NCBI RefSeq assembly: GCF_900163965.1
Contig: NZ_FULE01000031.1
Location: forward strand, 124,001-188,000
Direction of reading: 5' to 3'
Origin: Vibrio ruber DSM 16370
GTDB lineage: Bacteria > Pseudomonadota > Gammaproteobacteria > Enterobacterales > Vibrionaceae
DNA length: 64,000 nt
Positions 28,985 to 39,914 of this stretch are shown piece by piece (the first letter of the stretch is position 1; every line of letters begins with the position of its first letter). A model generated the notes under the pieces. It made no database searches and was not told the origin of the DNA. It worked only from the letters and a program-made list of their open reading frames with translations. The translations under genes were made by a program, and so were the position numbers.

Positions 28985-30484
28985 TTATGGCGTCTTTACT
29001 GCTTTACGGGTCAAGAATATCAGTGGCACTAATACCGCAAACAGAATCGTCAGGATGGAAAAGAGATCGATAGTAGACATCATAAATGACTGAGACGTGA
29101 TGATACCGTTCCACTGCGCAAGCAAGCTCAACGTATCCCCATGATGCAAAGCCGGTGCAACTTGTGGGTTATAAGGCGAGATTTGTTCGGCTAAGATTGA
29201 ATGATGCACACCGGCATTTCTCGACCAAATCCAACTGGTGAGCGATGAGGCAAAACTGGCACCAATCGTCCGGATAAATGTGGAGAGTGACGTTGCGTCC
29301 GCAATTTCCGGACCATGGAGATCGGAGAGCAAAATCGTGGTCATTGGCATAAAAAACAGTGCAATACCGATGCCCATGAATAGCTGGACCGATGCAATGG
29401 TGGCAAAGTCCACATCACTATTAAATCGGGCACGTGCATAGCAACTCAGGCCAATAACGACAAATGATAACGACGCAAGTTTGCGCATATCGAGGTGACT
29501 GCCGAAGCGACCTAAAATGGGTGTCATAAAGAGTGGAATAATCCCCATCGGTGCCGCAGCCAGCCCGGCCCAGAGCGCAGTGTAGTCCATTTGACTTTGT
29601 AACCATTGCGGCAAGATCAGGTTGATACTGAAAAAGCCGGCGAAGCCCAAGGTCAGGATGATGGTACCGATACAGAAATTGCGATTGGCAAATAGACGCA
29701 AGTTAATGATCGGATTTTCATCGGTCAGCTCCCAAATCACCATAAAGCTCAGCATGATGACTGAAAAAATAACCCCGCCGACAATCCAGTTATTGGCAAA
29801 CCAGTCCAACTCATTCCCTTTATCAAGCACAATTTGTAAGGCACCAACGCCTAAAGCCATGGTGACTAAACCGACGATGTCCAGTTTGGTTTTCATCGGT
29901 TGATGAGGGCGGTCTTTCAATTGACTGAGGATGACAATGACCGAGAATATTCCAACGGGAATATTAATGAAGAAAATCCAAGGCCAGCTATAGTCGTAGG
30001 TGAGCCAGCCACCAAGAATCGGCCCGACAATCGGACCAACCACAGCAACCATGCCGATGAGTGCCAGAGCCATACTGCGCTTTTCTTTCGGGAACACCGA
30101 CATCAGTAAGACCTGACTCATCGGAAACAGTGGAGCAGCGGCAAGTCCTTGCAGGGTGCGGAATACAACCAGCTCTCCCATCGTCTGGGAGATACCACAA
30201 AGAAATGATGTCGTACTGAAAGCGATGAGAGCACCGACATAAAGATGAACTTCACCGATACGACGGCTCAACCAGGCAGTAATCGGCAAACCGATCGCAT
30301 TACTGACCGTGAATGATGTGATGACCCAGGTTCCCTGATTGAGACTGACACCCATATTCCCGGCAATCGTCGGCAGTGATACGTTGGCAATCGTGGTATC
30401 GAGCACTTGCATGAAGACACCCAGCGCGATTGCGAATACACACAGTGCCATATTGGCGGGCTGAAATTCCTGCGATTGACTCAT
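28985..30484 (-). CDS. emrB: DHA2-family multidrug efflux permease (EmrB)
   Basis: This 499-residue major facilitator transporter should have 14 membrane helices. It carries the DHA2/EmrB N-terminal pattern (QVLDTTIANVSLPTIAGNMG, then GTWVITSFTVSNAIGLPITAWLSRRIGE) and the motif C region ALIGMVAVVGPIVGPILGGWL. It pumps hydrophobic drugs using the proton gradient. It partners EmrA, encoded 12 bases upstream, and the outer-membrane factor two genes upstream. It is the last gene of a four-gene minus-strand operon. Confidence 0.94.
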   Translation of the reverse strand: MSQSQEFQPANMALCVFAIALGVFMQVLDTTIANVSLPTIAGNMGVSLNQGTWVITSFTVSNAIGLPITAWLSRRIGEVHLYVGALIAFSTTSFLCGISQTMGELVVFRTLQGLAAAPLFPMSQVLLMSVFPKEKRSMALALIGMVAVVGPIVGPILGGWLTYDYSWPWIFFINIPVGIFSVIVILSQLKDRPHQPMKTKLDIVGLVTMALGVGALQIVLDKGNELDWFANNWIVGGVIFSVIMLSFMVIWELTDENPIINLRLFANRNFCIGTIILTLGFAGFFSINLILPQWLQSQMDYTALWAGLAAAPMGIIPLFMTPILGRFGSHLDMRKLASLSFVVIGLSCYARARFNSDVDFATIASVQLFMGIGIALFFMPMTTILLSDLHGPEIADATSLSTFIRTIGASFASSLTSWIWSRNAGVHHSILAEQISPYNPQVAPALHHGDTLSLLAQWNGIITSQSFMMSTIDLFSILTILFAVLVPLIFLTRKAVKTP

Positions 30485-30496
30485 CTCGTCACCTGC

Positions 30497-31693
30497 TTAC
30501 TGATTCGCTGTGTATTGTTTGGTCGCAATATCATTTTCGGTAATGATTTGGTCGATTAGTCGATCGACACCGTCAAGTGCTTGGTTATAGACGTTGGTCT
30601 GATAACGTGGTGTTTCAGGCGTATTCTGTGATAGTAACTGCCCACTTGTATCTGAGATATCCACATCAACTTTCATCGATAAACCAATTCTGAGCGGGTG
30701 TTTTTGCACATCTTCTTTATCTAACTGGATGCGGACGGGAAGGCGTTGTACGACTTTGATCCAGTTTCCGGTTGCATTCTGAGCCGGCAGAATCGAGAAG
30801 GCACTGCCTGTCCCGATCCCCAGACTTTCGACGGTACCGTGAAATACCACATCTTCACCGTACAAATCGGATGTGAGGATAACCGGTTGTCCGATACGCA
30901 TATCGGTCAACTGAGTTTCTTTGAAATTGGCATCAACCCAGACACTCTTTAAAGGAACGACAGCCATCAGTATGGAGCTTTGATTGATCCGTTGTCCGAC
31001 CTGTACATTGCGCCGGGCAATATAGCCCGAAACGGGAGCAACCAACTGAGTCCGTTGTTTCTCCAGATAGGTTTGTTTGACTTTCGCAATTGCGGTCTTG
31101 ACCAAAGGATGTGTCTCTACAGTGGTATTATGAATCATCGCTTGTTGAGATTTGAGTTGTTGCTCTGCGACGGCCAAGGCTTTTTCCGCGGAGTTCATCA
31201 TATCTTGCGCATGACTGAGTTCTTCCTGAGACAGTCCGCCGGCAGCGACCATATTTTTACGTCGTTCAAAGTCTGTTTTAGCCTTATTCAAGGCGATTTT
31301 TCTTTCTTCTACAACAGCGTTAGCTTGTTGGACATTATTGAATAAGCCCCGAACTTTGCGCACGGTCTGAGCGAGATTTGCCGTTGCATTCTCAAATGCT
31401 AACTGAGCATCGGCATCATCAAGGCTAACTAAAACCTGCCCCTGTTTGACATAGTCACCATCTTCAGCGGCTATCTGAGTGACTGTACCGCTAATCTCCG
31501 GTGTGATTTGTACCAGATTACCTTTCACATAAGCATCTTCGGTTTCCTGATGACCAACCACGTAATGCGTGTAATAAAATCCCGTCCCAACGGCTGCAAT
31601 CAAAATGATAACCAGCAAAATCGTTAAGCTTTTTTTGCGCTGCCCTTTGCGAGGTGAATCAACCGTTTCATTTGTATGATCTTGCATATTCAT
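30497..31693 (-). CDS. emrA: Membrane fusion protein of efflux pump (EmrA)
   Basis: This 398-residue periplasmic adaptor has one N-terminal membrane helix (LTILLVIILIAAVGTGFYYTHYV, about residues 24-46). A biotinyl-lipoyl-like half-motif follows (ITPEISGTVTQIAAEDGDYVKQGQ), then a coiled-coil hairpin (about 85-210), a second lipoyl half (VAPVSGYIARRNVQVGQ) and a beta-barrel. It links EmrB to the outer-membrane channel. Two in-frame ATGs two codons apart are possible starts; AAGG precedes the first. It begins 15 bases after the outer-membrane factor gene. Confidence 0.94.
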   Translation of the reverse strand: MNMQDHTNETVDSPRKGQRKKSLTILLVIILIAAVGTGFYYTHYVVGHQETEDAYVKGNLVQITPEISGTVTQIAAEDGDYVKQGQVLVSLDDADAQLAFENATANLAQTVRKVRGLFNNVQQANAVVEERKIALNKAKTDFERRKNMVAAGGLSQEELSHAQDMMNSAEKALAVAEQQLKSQQAMIHNTTVETHPLVKTAIAKVKQTYLEKQRTQLVAPVSGYIARRNVQVGQRINQSSILMAVVPLKSVWVDANFKETQLTDMRIGQPVILTSDLYGEDVVFHGTVESLGIGTGSAFSILPAQNATGNWIKVVQRLPVRIQLDKEDVQKHPLRIGLSMKVDVDISDTSGQLLSQNTPETPRYQTNVYNQALDGVDRLIDQIITENDIATKQYTANQ

Positions 31694-31708
31694 AAACCTT
31701 CATCATGA

Positions 31709-33157
31709 TTAATTTGCTGTGGTCGTGAGATGATCGCTTGGAGACGTATTGTGAAAGCCGCCTCCCAATGAACGAATTAAGTAAACTTGCTGTTCTTGTT
31801 GCTGATTCTTTAGCTGAGTAAATGATGATTCAGCCTGAATCAGTTGTTGCTCCGCCAGAAGCACCTCAAGATGGCTCCCCATGCCTGCTTCATAGCGTTT
31901 TTCTGTAATATGGTAGCTTTTGTCAGCCAATCGCATACTTTGCTGAGCATCTTTAAGCTGTAACTCGAGTGATTTGATGATCAGTATGTTATCGCTCACT
32001 TCGCCCAGCGCCTTGATCAATGTGTCATTGTATTGGGCGACCGCGCGATCGTAGCCAGCCGTTTTCTCAATCAGATTCGCTTTTAAATCTCTGGTAAATA
32101 GGGGCAGGGAAATTGCCGGCCCCACCCGCCATGAACGGCTGACATCCTCAAATACGGCGTCCCCGAGCATGGCTTTGAATCCAGCCCAGAAGCTTAAATT
32201 TACATTCGGATAGAAACGTGTTTTGGCCGCATCGATTTCTTTGCTCATCGCTTCAACGCGCCACTTGGCAGCGACAATATCGGGACGATGAGACAGCAGG
32301 CTGGCCGGGAGGTTCTGTGGCAGTGATAGTGCAGTTTTCATTTGTATCGAAGGGCGTTGAATCGTTGTCGCCAGATCCGGCCCTTGTCCCACCAATGTTG
32401 CCAGTGCATTTTTCAGTTGGCGAATCACCAAAGCCCGTTGCTTCACAATTTGTCTTGCTGCTGCCGCACTGCTTTGAGCGGTGTATAAGCGATCTTCTGA
32501 GGTTAAACCATTTTTCAGCAGGCGCTGGGTAATCTCGACAATACGCTGGGTTCGCTCAAGATCTTGTCGCGCTAAATCTTGTAGTGCATAAGCATTGGAC
32601 AGTTGTATATAGGTTTGGGCAATTGCGCTGGAAAGTGTAATTTTCGCTGCCTGATGATCGATTTCGGCTGCGCGTTGGTTATTGACGGAGGCTTCCCAGA
32701 TATCACGGTTGCCGCCCCACAAATCGAATGTATAGTTTCCCGTTAGCCCGAGGGTGTACAGTGTGCCGTAACGATTGCCTTGCAGCGTGGAATCTTCAGA
32801 ACGGGAAAGTCTGGAGCGTGTTGCCCCTGCGGTCGCAGACAAGGTCGGATCAAAATGCGCGTTGGCAGCCATGACCATGGCTGATGCATTGACCAGATTC
32901 GCATCTGCTAACTGCATCGTCGGACTGTGATTTAAAGCCGTTTGGATCAGGTGATCCAATTGTGTATCACCCAATCGTTGCCACCATGTTTGAGTCGGCC
33001 ATTTGGCTGGCGATAGTTGAGGATGATTTAACTGATGACTGTGGGCTAAAACCGCTTGATTTGTAAGATGATTTTTCGGCTGAATGCTATTCGGCGCAGC
33101 ACAGCCACACAAGCTCAAGGTGATGGCAATAGAAAAGCGCTTCACTAAATGTTTCAT
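31709..33157 (-). CDS. Outer-membrane efflux lipoprotein (NodT/TolC-like)
   Basis: This 482-residue outer-membrane factor has a lipoprotein signal (MKHLVKRFSIAITLSLCGC, lipobox LCGC). Two repeated long helical hairpins, typical of RND/EmrAB-linked channels of the NodT family, follow (for example LASLLSHRPDIVAAKWRVEAMSKEIDAAKTRFYPN split over the second repeat). It provides the exit duct for the EmrAB pump. Its ATG overlaps the marR-type stop (ATGA), so translation is coupled. Having its own channel gene means the system does not depend on TolC. Confidence 0.92.
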   Translation of the reverse strand: MKHLVKRFSIAITLSLCGCAAPNSIQPKNHLTNQAVLAHSHQLNHPQLSPAKWPTQTWWQRLGDTQLDHLIQTALNHSPTMQLADANLVNASAMVMAANAHFDPTLSATAGATRSRLSRSEDSTLQGNRYGTLYTLGLTGNYTFDLWGGNRDIWEASVNNQRAAEIDHQAAKITLSSAIAQTYIQLSNAYALQDLARQDLERTQRIVEITQRLLKNGLTSEDRLYTAQSSAAAARQIVKQRALVIRQLKNALATLVGQGPDLATTIQRPSIQMKTALSLPQNLPASLLSHRPDIVAAKWRVEAMSKEIDAAKTRFYPNVNLSFWAGFKAMLGDAVFEDVSRSWRVGPAISLPLFTRDLKANLIEKTAGYDRAVAQYNDTLIKALGEVSDNILIIKSLELQLKDAQQSMRLADKSYHITEKRYEAGMGSHLEVLLAEQQLIQAESSFTQLKNQQQEQQVYLIRSLGGGFHNTSPSDHLTTTAN

Positions 33158-33630
33158 TCTGCTCCCTCGATAAACTTATCTTTACAATTGGCTGGTGTAT
33201 TTGACAGGACAATTTTCTTCAGACAGTGACGCAGTTGGTCGAATTCTGCTTTGTTCAGGGCTTGGGTCAGTTCATCCAGAGAGTTCATGGCTAGTGGTGT
33301 GGCACGTTTTACGACTTCAACACCTTTGGGGGTTAAAGCCAGTCGTATTGAACGGCGATCATTGGGATCGGGTAAACGTTGAATGAGTTGTTTTTTCTCC
33401 AACCTATCAAGTGTCCGGGTAATCGCACTGTTATCTACATTTAAAGATTTACCGATGAGTGACGGACGGTCACAGTCAAAGTGGTAGATTTTAAACAGCA
33501 CTTTGCATTGGGTTGAGGTGATGTCTTCGGGCATCAAGTGAGCATCAAGGATACGATCTTTGATTTGCACCGCTTTCGTTAACAGAAAGCCGAGGTTTTC
33601 AAAGATATGATCTGGTGTTTTTTCTGTCAT
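33154..33630 (-). CDS. MarR-family transcriptional regulator
   Basis: This winged-helix repressor of about 158 residues has the MarR DNA-binding core KSLNVDNSAITRTLDRLEKKQLIQRLPDPNDRRS (split: recognition helix near residues 72-88, wing near 92-104). It heads the efflux operon and probably represses it until a drug or phenolic ligand binds. I chose the ATG at 33630, with GGAGG 11 bases upstream, because it gives the usual family length. An upstream ATG at 33696 would add 22 residues, and GGAGG would then lie within its coding part. Confidence 0.88.
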   Translation of the reverse strand: MTEKTPDHIFENLGFLLTKAVQIKDRILDAHLMPEDITSTQCKVLFKIYHFDCDRPSLIGKSLNVDNSAITRTLDRLEKKQLIQRLPDPNDRRSIRLALTPKGVEVVKRATPLAMNSLDELTQALNKAEFDQLRHCLKKIVLSNTPANCKDKFIEGAE

Positions 33631-33958
33631 GATGCTGATGTCCTCCGTATCCATGTTATGTCTATCAATGTCGCTACTTTGATAGGGTGCAATCATTTCA
33701 ATGACAGATATTATTTACTTGCCTTATCATTTATTGTCATATCATTAATTGACTATGCAACTATTATTGAATGCGTTTTGAGCGAAGTCAACCGAAAATA
33801 TAATGGCATTCACTCAATCTTTGACAGCATCAATCACAACAAGAAATAACCGATGAAAATAAAGAGGATGGCACAAATGACTGACTGGTGAGTCGGGGGA
33901 GATGTGGTGTTATTTGAGTATTATCGTTAACTGACCGATATCGATATTAAGAGAGTTA
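33631..33958 (-). other. Control region upstream of the efflux operon
   Basis: This AT-rich stretch should hold the promoter and MarR-type operator. On the minus strand, ATGACA (33738-33743) lies 17 bases before TAAATA (33715-33720), a plausible weak promoter. I could not settle an operator palindrome. Beyond it, on the recG side, lies the short MITE-like copy. No gene is seen. Confidence 0.4.
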
Positions 33959-34054
33959 GGGGGTGTTGACCTTTTGTGGTTAAATTTTGTTCAATCTGAA
34001 CGGGTATTGATCGCAGCGCGGGGCATGCCGCTTAGCTATCCTAAGCAAATCCCC
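33959..34054. mobile_element. Short MITE-like element copy abutting recG
   Basis: This 96-base segment starts GGGGGTGTTGACC and ends GCAAATCCCC, and TA stands on both outer sides (33957-33958 and 34055-34056). About 90 of its bases match, in the opposite orientation and with only four differences, the right arm of the larger element at 54739-55002. It looks like an internally deleted or single-arm derivative. It carries no coding capacity. Its last bases overlap the recG stop codon. Confidence 0.8.
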
Positions 34055-36132
34055 TAGGCTTTTACATAAACATCCCGTTCGCCAAGCCAGCGATCAATAA
34101 TGGCTGTCGCGTTGTCCGGGTAACGTTCATGAATGTGTCGTGCAATGCGTTGTACTTCCGGAATGAGTTGTTGATCCCGCACCAGATCCGCAATCTTAAA
34201 GTCAGCCAGTCCGGTCTGTTTGGTGCCGAGTAGTTCACCGGGGCCGCGGATTTCCAGATCTCGCTGAGCGATAATAAAACCATCGTTGCTCTCGCGCATA
34301 ACGCCCAAGCGTTTCTGTGCGGTTTTCGACAGTGGGGGATGATAAAGCAACACGCAGTGACTTGCGACAGAGCCTCGGCCGACACGCCCTCTCAGCTGGT
34401 GGAGCTGAGCCAACCCGAGTCGTTCCGGATTTTCGATGATCATCAGACTTGCGTTGGGGACGTCCACCCCAACTTCAATGACGGTGGTCGCGACAAGCAG
34501 ATGGATCTGATTCTCTTTAAAATCTTGCATGACTTGTTGTTTTTCTGCCGATTTCATCCGTCCGTGTACCAAACCGATCCGAACGCCGGGTAGCTGTTGC
34601 TGAAGCAACTGGCTGACTTCTTCTGCCGCCTGCGCTTCAAGAATTTCAGACTCGTCAATGAGGGTACAAACCCAATAAGCTTGTTTGCCTTCGGTCAGGC
34701 AAGCATGACGTACCCGTTCAATGACATCATCTCGCTTGGTATCCGGGATGGCTACCGTTTGAATCGGTGTGCGACCCGGCGGCAGTTCATCAATGATGGA
34801 TGTTTCCAGATCGGCATAAGCTGTCATTGCCAGTGTGCGTGGAATCGGGGTCGCAGTCATAATCAGCTGGTGAGGGAAACACCCATTTTTTACGCCTTTT
34901 TCCCGCAGTTCCAGACGTTGATGAACACCAAAGCGGTGCTGTTCATCAATAATGATCAACGCAAGATGATGAAATGCGACCTGTTCCTGAAACAATGCAT
35001 GAGTGCCGACGACCATGTGAATCGCACCGGATGCAATGTCAGCCAACGCTTGTTCTTTGGCTTTGCCTTTTAGTTTTCCGGCCAGCCAGCCGACGCGTAA
35101 TCCCATACTGGCAAACCAGTTGTTGAAGTTGAGTGTATGTTGTTCCGCCAACAGCTCCGTGGGTGCCATCAGGGCAACCTGATAGCCATGCTCAATGGCT
35201 CGTAGTGCGGCCATTGCTGCGACCAGCGTTTTCCCTGAGCCGACATCGCCCTGTACTAAACGCATCATCGGATGATGCTTCTCCAAATCGGATTCAATTT
35301 CACGAACCACACGTTCTTGTGCTCCCGTCGGCCGGAAAGGAAGTTGAGACAAAAGCTGCTGTTTGTATTGGTCGGCAGGCGGCAGCGCTAATGCCAAGTC
35401 TTGTTGACCACGATGCCGGACTGCCAGCATCGATAAGTTTTGTGCGAGCAGCTCTTCTATAATCAGGCGTAGCTGTGCTGGGTGGCGCCCCTGATCAAAT
35501 AACTCAAGCTCAATATCTGCCGCAGGTCGGTGAATGGTATGCAGTGCTTGTGATAAAGAGATTTGATGATGATACAGCCCTTCGGGTAACAGTTCTTGCA
35601 CCGCGGCTTTATCAAGGAGCGCCAGCGCCTGCTCGGTTAATTGACGGAGTGTCAGTTGCCTCAGTCCGTCTGTTGTCGGGTAAACCGGAGTCAGGCTGGC
35701 TTCTGCATCAACCGGTTGCTGTGGGGTATAAAACTTATATTCCGGGTGAATGATCTCAAGGCCGCTATTGCCACGTTTAATTTCCCCGTATGCATGAACA
35801 AATTTCCCCTCGGAGAAATTATTTTTCATTGCTGCTGTGAAATTAAAGAATCGGAGTGTCAGCGAACCGTGTCCGTCGCTAATTTTGACCGTCAGCATTT
35901 TTTTGCGTCCGAAAACCGTACTTGTGTGCATGACTTCGCCCTGAGTGGCACACCATAATCCCGGATGGAGTTGAGCAATGGGATAAACACGTGTTCTGTC
36001 TTCGTAACGGAGGGGAAGGTGAAACAGCAGATCTTGTACGGAATTCAAACCGATCCGGCTGAGTTTTTCAGCGACTTTGGCTCCGACGCCTGACAGTGAT
36101 GTTAACGGAATAGCTGAAAGCAATTGCGACAT
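34054..36132 (-). CDS. recG: ATP-dependent DNA helicase RecG
   Basis: This superfamily 2 helicase of about 692 residues rescues stalled replication forks and migrates branched DNA. It has the N-terminal wedge/OB domain (RYEDRTRVYPI, GSLTLRFFNF), Walker A GDVGSGKTLVA, the DEQH box (IIIDEQHRFGVHQR), motif III TATPIPRTLAMTAY, and the C-terminal helicase block QLRGRVGRG. I chose the ATG at 36132 because it matches the E. coli start and length (693); an ATG 21 bases upstream is possible. The TAG stop is formed where the MITE-like element meets the gene, yet the C-terminus (DVYVKA) keeps normal length. Confidence 0.96.
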   Translation of the reverse strand: MSQLLSAIPLTSLSGVGAKVAEKLSRIGLNSVQDLLFHLPLRYEDRTRVYPIAQLHPGLWCATQGEVMHTSTVFGRKKMLTVKISDGHGSLTLRFFNFTAAMKNNFSEGKFVHAYGEIKRGNSGLEIIHPEYKFYTPQQPVDAEASLTPVYPTTDGLRQLTLRQLTEQALALLDKAAVQELLPEGLYHHQISLSQALHTIHRPAADIELELFDQGRHPAQLRLIIEELLAQNLSMLAVRHRGQQDLALALPPADQYKQQLLSQLPFRPTGAQERVVREIESDLEKHHPMMRLVQGDVGSGKTLVAAMAALRAIEHGYQVALMAPTELLAEQHTLNFNNWFASMGLRVGWLAGKLKGKAKEQALADIASGAIHMVVGTHALFQEQVAFHHLALIIIDEQHRFGVHQRLELREKGVKNGCFPHQLIMTATPIPRTLAMTAYADLETSIIDELPPGRTPIQTVAIPDTKRDDVIERVRHACLTEGKQAYWVCTLIDESEILEAQAAEEVSQLLQQQLPGVRIGLVHGRMKSAEKQQVMQDFKENQIHLLVATTVIEVGVDVPNASLMIIENPERLGLAQLHQLRGRVGRGSVASHCVLLYHPPLSKTAQKRLGVMRESNDGFIIAQRDLEIRGPGELLGTKQTGLADFKIADLVRDQQLIPEVQRIARHIHERYPDNATAIIDRWLGERDVYVKA

Positions 36133-36283
36133 GAGCGGTTGTTTATAATGCATTGAGTTAGCAAATATTCAACCATCGAACTGTTTTTTTGTACAGGTTT
36201 TTTATGCTTTTATTTTAAGTTGAGTCGCATTGTGACCGGTTAATCAATCGGATTGATGATTGGTGACCCGGGCAAAAACAACA

Positions 36284-36303
36284 AAGACCCGATATCGGGT
36301 CTT
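36284..36303 (-). terminator. Terminator after spoT
   Basis: A perfect 20-bp palindrome (AAGACCCGAT/ATCGGGTCTT) lies 25 bases beyond the spoT stop. On the minus strand TTGTTGTTTTT follows. Confidence 0.8.
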
Positions 36304-36328
36304 ATGCTGAAGAATAGCGTGATATCGC

Positions 36329-38443
36329 TTAGCTACGTTTGCGCCGGACTTTCAGAGCGTGAGGCATAACACGGATTTTACGCATGATTCCCGCAAGGTG
36401 AACCCGATCTTTGGTGGTCAGTAGTACCGTCACGGTATACAGACGTCCGTCTCTTTCTTCGGTTGAGATACCGTGAATATTCGAACCGGTTTGGGAAATC
36501 ACATTTGTCAGTTCTGCCAGCGCACCCTGATGATTCTGCATATCGATTTTCAGTTCGGTGATAAATTCCTGATCATAGTCATTCGACCATTCGACAGCCA
36601 TATATCTTTCAGGCTCACGTTGATAACCCCGGACATTGGCACAGGTTTCACGGTGAACGACCAGTCCTCTTCCCGGAGAAATATGCGCCACAATATGGTC
36701 ATCGGGAATCGGGTGACAGCAGTTGGCAAAGTTCAGCAAAATACCATCAGCCCCCCGGATCGGCAGTTTCCGTTTCGGTCTGTTGCTATCATTAACGGCC
36801 ATACCATCGGTATTCCCCAGCAGGCGGCGGGCAATCACGATACTCATGAGTTCACCGAGACCAATTGCTGCCAGCATATCGTCCAGTTGTTCCATTTTCA
36901 GTTCAGAGAGAACTTTCTGGATACTTTCCGGATCAATACTGGTGATGGTTTGTTCACCCAAAGCGTGATTGAGCAGGCGTCGTCCCAGCGTCACCGACTC
37001 TTCTCTGCGCATGGTTTTGAGCACCTGACGAATCTTTGTCCGTGCCCGGGAGGTCACCACATAATTGAGCCATGCCGCATTCGGACGAGCCCCCGGTGCA
37101 CTGATGATTTCTACGGTTTGTCCGTTCTTTAACGATTTACTCAGCGGATACGGATTCCGGTCTACCCGGGCTCCGACACAGGTATTGCCGACATCGGTGT
37201 GCACAGCATAGGCAAAATCGACGGCGGTTGCGTCTGCCGGAAGTTCGACGATTCGCCCTTTCGGGGTAAATACGTAAATCTCATCGGGGAATAAATCAGA
37301 TTTGACGTTTTCAATGAATTCAAATGAATTACCGGCGCTTTGCTGAAGTTCCAGCAAACTTTGCATCCAGCGTTGCGCTTTGACTTGCGCGGTGGTTCCG
37401 GTCCGTTCCCCGTTGCCTTTGTAAGACCAGTGCGCTGCCACACCTTTGTCGGCCATCTGATCCATGTCATCAGTTCGGATCTGAACTTCTACCGGAACAC
37501 CGTGCGGGCCGACCATTGAAGTATGGATTGACTGATAGCCGTTGGCTTTCGGTACAGCGATATAATCTTTGATACGCCCCGGACGAGGTTTGTACAGGCT
37601 ATGCACCTGACCAAGAACCCGATAACACGTGTCCGCAGTATCGACGATAATCCGGAAGGCATAGATATCCATAATACTATGGAAGCGCTGCTCTTTCGTT
37701 TTCATCTTGTTATAGATAGAAAACAGATTTTTTTCACGCCCCACGACTTTGGCCGTCAGCCCGACTTCTTTCAGTCGGCCTTCAATCTCGGTATGGATAC
37801 GCTGAATCATCTCTTTACGATTGCCCCGTGCTGATTTGACAACATTTTTCAGCACGCGGAAGCGATTGGGATAAAGGGCTTCAAAGCCAAGCTCTTCCAA
37901 CTCAACTTTAATATTGTGTATCCCGAGGCGGTGAGCCAGTGGTGCATAGATTTCCAGCGTTTCTCTGGCGATCCGGCGTTTCTTGTCCGGACGAAGTGCA
38001 CCGAGCGTTCGCATATTATGAGTCCGGTCAGACAGTTTGATCAGAATGACACGGATATCCTGAACCATGGCCAGCACCATTTTGCGGAAGTTTTCCGCTT
38101 GTGCTTCTTTGCGATCTCGAAATTTGAGTTTGTCGAGTTTGGAAACACCGTCAACAAGTTCAGCGACAGCGGTACCGAACTGGGTTTCCAATGCTTCTTT
38201 GGTGACTTCTGTATCTTCGATGACATCGTGGAGGAGTGCAGCTTGCAACGTTTCCAAATCCAAACGCATTTCTGCCAGAATTCGGGCAACTGCGACCGGA
38301 TGGATAATATAAGGTTCTCCGCTGGAACGTGTCTGACCCTCGTGAGCATCTCTCGCGACGACATAAGAGTGACGTAGAGCCTCAATTTGAGGCTCTGTCA
38401 GATATTCCTGGGCAACGGCTTTGAGGCTATCGAATAGATACAA
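36329..38443 (-). CDS. spoT: Bifunctional (p)ppGpp synthetase/hydrolase SpoT
   Basis: This 704-residue RelA/SpoT protein degrades, and weakly makes, the stringent alarmone. The N-terminal HD hydrolase has LLHDVIEDT (H72, D73), with the upstream HPVAVARIL histidine. The synthetase region follows (about 230-345, RFHSIMDIYAFRIIV). A TGS domain (about 387-447, EIYVFTPKGRIVELP) and a C-terminal ACT domain (about 630-704) complete it. It is downstream of rpoZ and gmk on the same strand, the usual gamma-proteobacterial order. The trmH gene that often sits between spoT and recG in enterobacteria is not present. Confidence 0.98.
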   Translation of the reverse strand: MYLFDSLKAVAQEYLTEPQIEALRHSYVVARDAHEGQTRSSGEPYIIHPVAVARILAEMRLDLETLQAALLHDVIEDTEVTKEALETQFGTAVAELVDGVSKLDKLKFRDRKEAQAENFRKMVLAMVQDIRVILIKLSDRTHNMRTLGALRPDKKRRIARETLEIYAPLAHRLGIHNIKVELEELGFEALYPNRFRVLKNVVKSARGNRKEMIQRIHTEIEGRLKEVGLTAKVVGREKNLFSIYNKMKTKEQRFHSIMDIYAFRIIVDTADTCYRVLGQVHSLYKPRPGRIKDYIAVPKANGYQSIHTSMVGPHGVPVEVQIRTDDMDQMADKGVAAHWSYKGNGERTGTTAQVKAQRWMQSLLELQQSAGNSFEFIENVKSDLFPDEIYVFTPKGRIVELPADATAVDFAYAVHTDVGNTCVGARVDRNPYPLSKSLKNGQTVEIISAPGARPNAAWLNYVVTSRARTKIRQVLKTMRREESVTLGRRLLNHALGEQTITSIDPESIQKVLSELKMEQLDDMLAAIGLGELMSIVIARRLLGNTDGMAVNDSNRPKRKLPIRGADGILLNFANCCHPIPDDHIVAHISPGRGLVVHRETCANVRGYQREPERYMAVEWSNDYDQEFITELKIDMQNHQGALAELTNVISQTGSNIHGISTEERDGRLYTVTVLLTTKDRVHLAGIMRKIRVMPHALKVRRKRS

Positions 38444-38477
38444 ATTTTAGGCCCGTCTGTTGTGTTACCTGCAAAAA

Positions 38478-38750
38478 TTAACGGTTATGAGCGATACTGC
38501 TCACTGCTGCCAGTTCTGCGGCTTCTTGTTCTTGTTGCTCTTGACGCTCACGAGCATCAAGCACGTCTTTTGTAATCAGACCATCTTCAATCTCGCGCAG
38601 AGCGATAACGGTCGCTTTATCGTTTTCTTCAGGCACCAATGGATCTTTTCCACCTGTTTGCATTTGACGAGCGCGGCGGGCCGCAATAAGAACCAAATCG
38701 AAACGGTTACCAACTTTTTCAACTGCGTCTTGAACAGTTACGCGTGCCAT
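38478..38750 (-). CDS. rpoZ: RNA polymerase omega subunit
   Basis: This 90-residue small subunit of RNA polymerase helps fold beta-prime and forms part of a ppGpp site. It begins [20 protein letters not shown] and contains [21 protein letters not shown], which is diagnostic. It lies between gmk (99-base gap) and spoT (34-base gap) in one transcription unit. This places an alarmone enzyme and an alarmone-binding subunit together. Confidence 0.98.
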   Translation of the reverse strand: MARVTVQDAVEKVGNRFDLVLIAARRARQMQTGGKDPLVPEENDKATVIALREIEDGLITKDVLDARERQEQQEQEAAELAAVSSIAHNR

Positions 38751-38849
38751 GAGAACTCCAAATTGTTAATAAAAATCTATAAATGACCAGAAATTATACA
38801 ACCGAACGGAACGAATTGTAAACTTCATGGGGTATCTCGTCGGGGGTTT

Positions 38850-39914
<1,065 letters not shown>

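Noticed and set aside
35133-35753. Plus-strand open frames inside recG.
   Set aside because: They lie entirely within the conserved helicase gene on the other strand and show no family features.
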